NCBI GenBank assembly: GCA_963920665.1
Contig: OY987272.1
Coordinates: forward strand, 8,437,001-8,501,000
From: Straminergon stramineum
Taxonomy: Eukaryota; Streptophyta; Bryopsida; Hypnales; Calliergonaceae
Direction: 5' to 3'
Length of the DNA stretch: 64,000 nt
The notes under the pieces are model-generated. The model searched no databases and was not told the DNA's origin. It worked only from the letters and a program-made list of their open reading frames with translations. A program made the position numbers and the translations under genes. Below are positions 59,618-64,000 of the stretch, piece by piece. The stretch's first letter is position 1. Every line of letters starts with the position of its first letter.

Positions 59618-62600
59618 TCTCATAAGGACCAAGATAAAACAGCCCATTATGGAACAAATAAGGGGTTTGCCCTCTTGTCATTTTTGAAATTTTCTACTTT
59701 TTTTCCTAAAGAAAATCAAGTGATAGAAATGTCAAGAGCATTTGAAACTATATTTTTTCAACAATGTGTAAATTTATTATGAATTTTTGAAGTGTTTAGC
59801 CCATCATAGCCTAAAAGAGTTTATAGACTACCCCAAAACCAACCAAGACTAATCCACAATACTCATCTTACTCACCTATTGTGGTCACAATATTTTTTAA
59901 CATAGAAGACCTAAAAAAAGGCACTTTGTACAATGAACTAACACTAAAAAACTGAAAGTTCCTATTGTGGTCACTAATTACTCCATTTCAATTAGCTAAG
60001 ACATTGAATGTGGTCCAAATCTCAACCACAAAAAGAGAAACATAATGGGGTCATTCTTAGGAGTCCACAATGGGTAAAAGGTTTGTAATGGGTTGTCTTA
60101 CTTTAGTCTACGGTAGTTTGGATTTCCAAAATTATGAAGATGTATTGTTAATGATGACTATCAATAGTTGTAAAATATGATGCATAGATCATATCCATAT
60201 GGTTGGATCAACTACTACACTAATCAATGTTTTTCAATAAAATTTGAAGTCATTAGTTGAAAAATTTCTTCTAAAATTGATTGTGGATTGAATATTTGTG
60301 ATTTTCATAAGAATTTTTTTCCTTCAAGTTTAAAATGTTAAGTTCTAATCTCACTGATTTTTGAAGGTTTTCATTTAATTCTTTTATTCAAGTTGTTTGT
60401 GAAGGGTCATTTATTGAACTAAAAAGGTTGCTTCTTTTGAAACTCAATCTACTAGTACCTCTTGAATAATAGAATATTTATGAAGCAAAGTCTTTTGGAA
60501 TCTATATGGTACAAATGTTAAAGAACTAACATAAGAATCTTCAAAAAAATTATGGATAAAAAATTCATTTTTGCGTGCTTGGAATGTATTTGTGTTCATT
60601 TGTTGTATTTGACATACAAAGTGCATGAATTGATGCATACATCAATCACACCAGTTTGTATTCATGTTGGTCTAGATCCAATGACATATAGCATTTCTAA
60701 TTTAGATTATTATTCCACCTCCTATGCATTTGAGAAGTTGCAAAATGGCCACATATTCTACACCTAGGGGGGGGGGGATTTGTACATGATAATGTTTAGA
60801 TATTAAAATGACCTCTCAAAAAAAGACATTAGTTGTTGAATTTTCAAAGAAATGGTGTATATCTTGCCACACTTTAGTACACATTTCATATTCTAAGAGT
60901 ACTAAATTTTTTACCTTTAAGGTTTAACCATATAAAGACATTGCGGACAATTATGGTCCTGTGGATGATTTTGAGTGAAGATATAGGATGAAAAAAATAG
61001 GTTTTCATCTAATTAGGGGGGAGTTGCTTGAGTGCATTTTCTTATTTCTTAAAATAATTAACATTAATTTCAAATATTCAGAAAAAAATTTGAAGTTTTT
61101 TTGACTCACACAAGACATGTAATTCTATCTTTGAAAAATGAAAAAAATGAAATTTCATTCATATATAGTTGCAAAATTGTAGCAATGAGAGTGAAGGATT
61201 GGAAGGCCTAAATCCATAGTCATTGGCTAGTCTTTTCAAAGTTAACCAACAATAGGTTAATTGTAAAAAATAGGCATTGACTTATTGTTGTGTTAGTTCT
61301 AAAGTGGTAGATTAATAGAATCAACAATGGATATTCGTATTAGCTATTATGTTATTTTCTCAATTTTTCAATTCCTTCTACTTTGAGCTAATAGTAGCAT
61401 AGATTGAAGATTGTGAAGATTGAATTTATATTTGCCTCATAGACAATGAAGGAGATCTTGGTGGTCAATCATTTGCACATGGCATAGTAGTGATGGTACT
61501 ATGAAGATGATTAAAGCATTGCATTTTATTCTCAACACAATGGACTAATTTGATAGATAAGATATTTCAAAGTATGTTCCATTTCATACAATAAAGTTGG
61601 AGTTGAATAAGGTCTCAAAGCATAAGATGATTGAAAGCTTAGCTTTGAGCTCTTACTAACACACATGATTTGTAGAAGAGAGATAATTGAAGGAGAATGA
61701 TATTGAGAATTGGGAAGCATTCAAAGGTGACTAAGAGGACATTCTTGGAGTGAGTTGCATGCTTGAACAAAAGCCTATCGACCAAACATTGTTAAGAGAG
61801 TTTGATTGCAAGTATGTGCAATTTTCAAGGATTAAAGATGCAACTATGGATGTAGAGAAAATGGAGTTTTAATTTAGCAACTAATCCATCACTAGAAGAA
61901 AAAATTAAACTACTTTTGTAAGATTGTAATGAAGGATGTGGTACAAGACTTACACTTTGATAAAACATTAGCCTATACTAATGTGCAAAGGAATTTGAAC
62001 TAGGATTTTACTTGGGAGCAATTGAATTTTAGTCCGTGCACAACAATGATCACATTGCAGTTCCAATGTGACTCGAATTCTCCATTGCCCCATCACCCAA
62101 GTTTCATTTTGATCTACATTGCCAAGACTTGCAGTGAGATCTTAGAAGTGGATTATTTTATAATGTGCGCTAATTTTCTTCACAACTTTTGCAAGGGGAA
62201 TGTAGTTGTGAGTATATAGTGTAAGAGGTATTCATATTGGAATAGTAAGTCGACCTTGGAATTCCAAGACCTATCACAAACGCTACACACCTACATGCAC
62301 TTATCATATATAGACCCGTAGAAAATAACTTCTTTTTGTAGTTATACCATCAAACAAAATTCATTCAATTAGTAGGCTTGTAGAATCCTATAAATCACTC
62401 TTGGTACAAGTTTCAACACAACTAATTACTCCACGATTAGCAAAGTCCGACCTTTGCCATTGAAACACTCTATCCTTCTTAATTGCACATTTCTAATATG
62501 TCTTAGGAATCCATAATGTTGAATATAATAGCTTTTGGGAGGTGAAGTAGTGCTATATTGCACCTAAAAAAATAACGGGACTAAAATATGGCAACAAACT

Positions 62601-63162
62601 GTGAATTTTTTCTCTCGCACACTTCAAATTCAAAAAAAAGATTGGATGAAATTGCCAAATTGTGGATGAAAACGAAATTTTCAATATGTGATATGTATTG
62701 ATATGATATTTTCAATTGAATATATGAATGAATGTTAAAATTCGAAATACCACCCCAACATTTTATATTGCCACTTTGGCCACTTCATAAAAAATGAAAA
62801 AAAAATTACATGATTGGACTATTTTGACGCGTCATGTGATGAGAGCTGAGAGACCCTTTTGCTCCCCATGCCAAGGATATGCAATATGCAATTAGAGAGG
62901 ATTGAATTCACCCAAATTCATTGAACAAGTAGTGTTTGTTTTAAGCTTATGTCTTGTATTTTGCATGACCATGTGTATGTATAAGAATAAAAAACTCAAC
63001 AGCACTAACTGAACCGAAAGTACGTCTAAACCTCAACTGTGGTAAAGTAACCCTAATGCTATGAATCTGCAACTGTGATAAAGGAACCTCACAATTGTTA
63101 TAAAATAGTCCTCAACAGTGATAAAGTGAACCTTCACTCAATTGTGACAAAAAGTATAAGTT
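59618..63162. other. AT-rich intergenic DNA without a recognised gene
   Basis: Only short random frames. Notable items are an 11-G run near 60768 and, at about 62640-62810, the second copy of the repeat at 16893-17115. No RNA gene or bounded transposon was recognised elsewhere in it. Confidence 0.4.
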
Positions 63163-63812
63163 ATTACCCCCTAAATGCCCAAGGCACTAGATTCTGGTGT
63201 TTCAAAAATTTTGAAGTTAAGTAAAACCCAACCAAATTACTATTATTAGCTGTTTATATTTTTGGAGAACTCTTTTTGAAGTCTAGTTTTAGGATCAAAA
63301 AGCCGATCTTAAAAATGAAGGATTATGATTTTTCTATTCAAGATTTTGTGCAAGGATGCCCATTGCAATCTTGACTTCCCATAGTGCTGGGGGCTCTTGG
63401 AAATGAGCCTAAAATACACTAGATCTAGGAGGAAAAATTATAATAGAAATTCTTTTAGAAAAATTGTAGAATAGATTTTGAGAAAATGTAAATTGATTAG
63501 GGTTGTGCTTCCTACTTAGGCCTTATAACCTCATTTTTTTTAGTGACCAACATTTTAGAGTTGACATGCAAAAAGAGAATTGAAAATTTTTCATAGCTTT
63601 AACACCCTCGTGATCAAACATTATAATCTTTCAATTTGTAAGTAATATTGTTATGTTTTCTTTTCCTATGTGATCTCTAACATGTCTAGTTTGAATTTGT
63701 AGTGTTACAATTAAAAAAAAAATTGGTACAACTTATGAAAATGTTGACTTTTAGATCAATTTTGAGCAAATTTCAAGAAGCTCTAAAGAGTCCTTGGGCA
63801 TTTAGGGGTTAA
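63163..63812 (-). mobile_element. 650-bp TTAA-family element with perfect 17-bp inverted ends
   Basis: CCCCTAAATGCCCAAGG at the left is mirrored exactly by CCTTGGGCATTTAGGGG at the right, followed by TTAA (63809-63812). The left flank is mutated (ATTA). The interior is collinear with the reverse complement of 41392-41888. Non-coding. Confidence 0.75.
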
Positions 63813-64000
63813 AACTTGTTGTGTGCATTGTATAGCAAAGATGAAAATACCAAAACTATCAAAATAAGCAATTTAGTGTAGTTGGAATCACCTTTTTCAA
63901 GGAAAAAATATTTTAGTGGTACTAGCAATTGAAAATCATTAACTATATATGGCATGTAATTATTATGAAAATTCCAAATTAGAAGTTCCCTAGGCCTTTG

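Noticed and set aside
1..64000. A previously undescribed multi-gene defence or biosynthetic system
   Set aside because: Only three unrelated plant genes are visible, each of a known family. The unusual content is in mobile DNA rather than a gene cluster.

Overview
The window is a nuclear segment of a land plant. Three spliced genes with plant-type GT-AG introns sit in about 50 kb of AT-rich, transposon-derived DNA. Introns are short (about 120-500 bp) and intergenic gaps are long, which fits a non-seed plant such as a moss better than a large-genome seed plant. That placement is inference; no species is identified. There are no operons, CRISPR arrays or prokaryotic systems, and I saw no tRNA or rRNA gene.

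Genes: (1) 5100-9720 (+), a complete 14-exon vacuolar-type Na+(K+)/H+ antiporter of the NHX family, 546 aa after splicing. (2) 21645-23721 (+), a two-exon senescence/ERD7 (spartin-related) protein of 525 aa with a long Gln/Ser-rich tail. (3) 42508-46182 (-), a six-exon type II membrane glycosyltransferase of family GT32 with a DxD motif, 871 aa, resembling the uncharacterised Arabidopsis protein At4g19900. All three reading frames are continuous across every predicted junction, so all look intact. They have no evident joint pathway. The NHX and ERD7 families are both linked to salt, cold or dehydration stress in plants, but nothing here shows co-regulation.

Intergenic DNA: most recognisable structure is non-autonomous mobile DNA. 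Main groups: (a) elements bounded by TTAA, with ends starting CCC and finishing GGG, 79 to about 920 bp, including a 79-bp copy inside the ERD7 intron; (b) elements flanked by TA whose inverted repeats start AGGT, about 290-450 bp; (c) small CACTA elements; (d) a 1.29-kb GC-rich solo LTR at 32756-34049; (e) a 250-265-bp repeat present as three same-strand pairs; (f) a 237-bp hAT-like element and a 340-bp fold-back at the left end. Two nested insertions are legible. One is a TTAA element inside a TA element whose relative elsewhere in the window still carries the empty TTAA site. The other is a CACTA element inside a fold-back.

GC-rich islands precede genes 2 and 3 and probably hold their promoters and 5' leaders. 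A further island at about 14.57-15.54 kb has no recognisable gene. All coordinates and splice sites come from reading the sequence by eye. No alignment, search or expression evidence was available.
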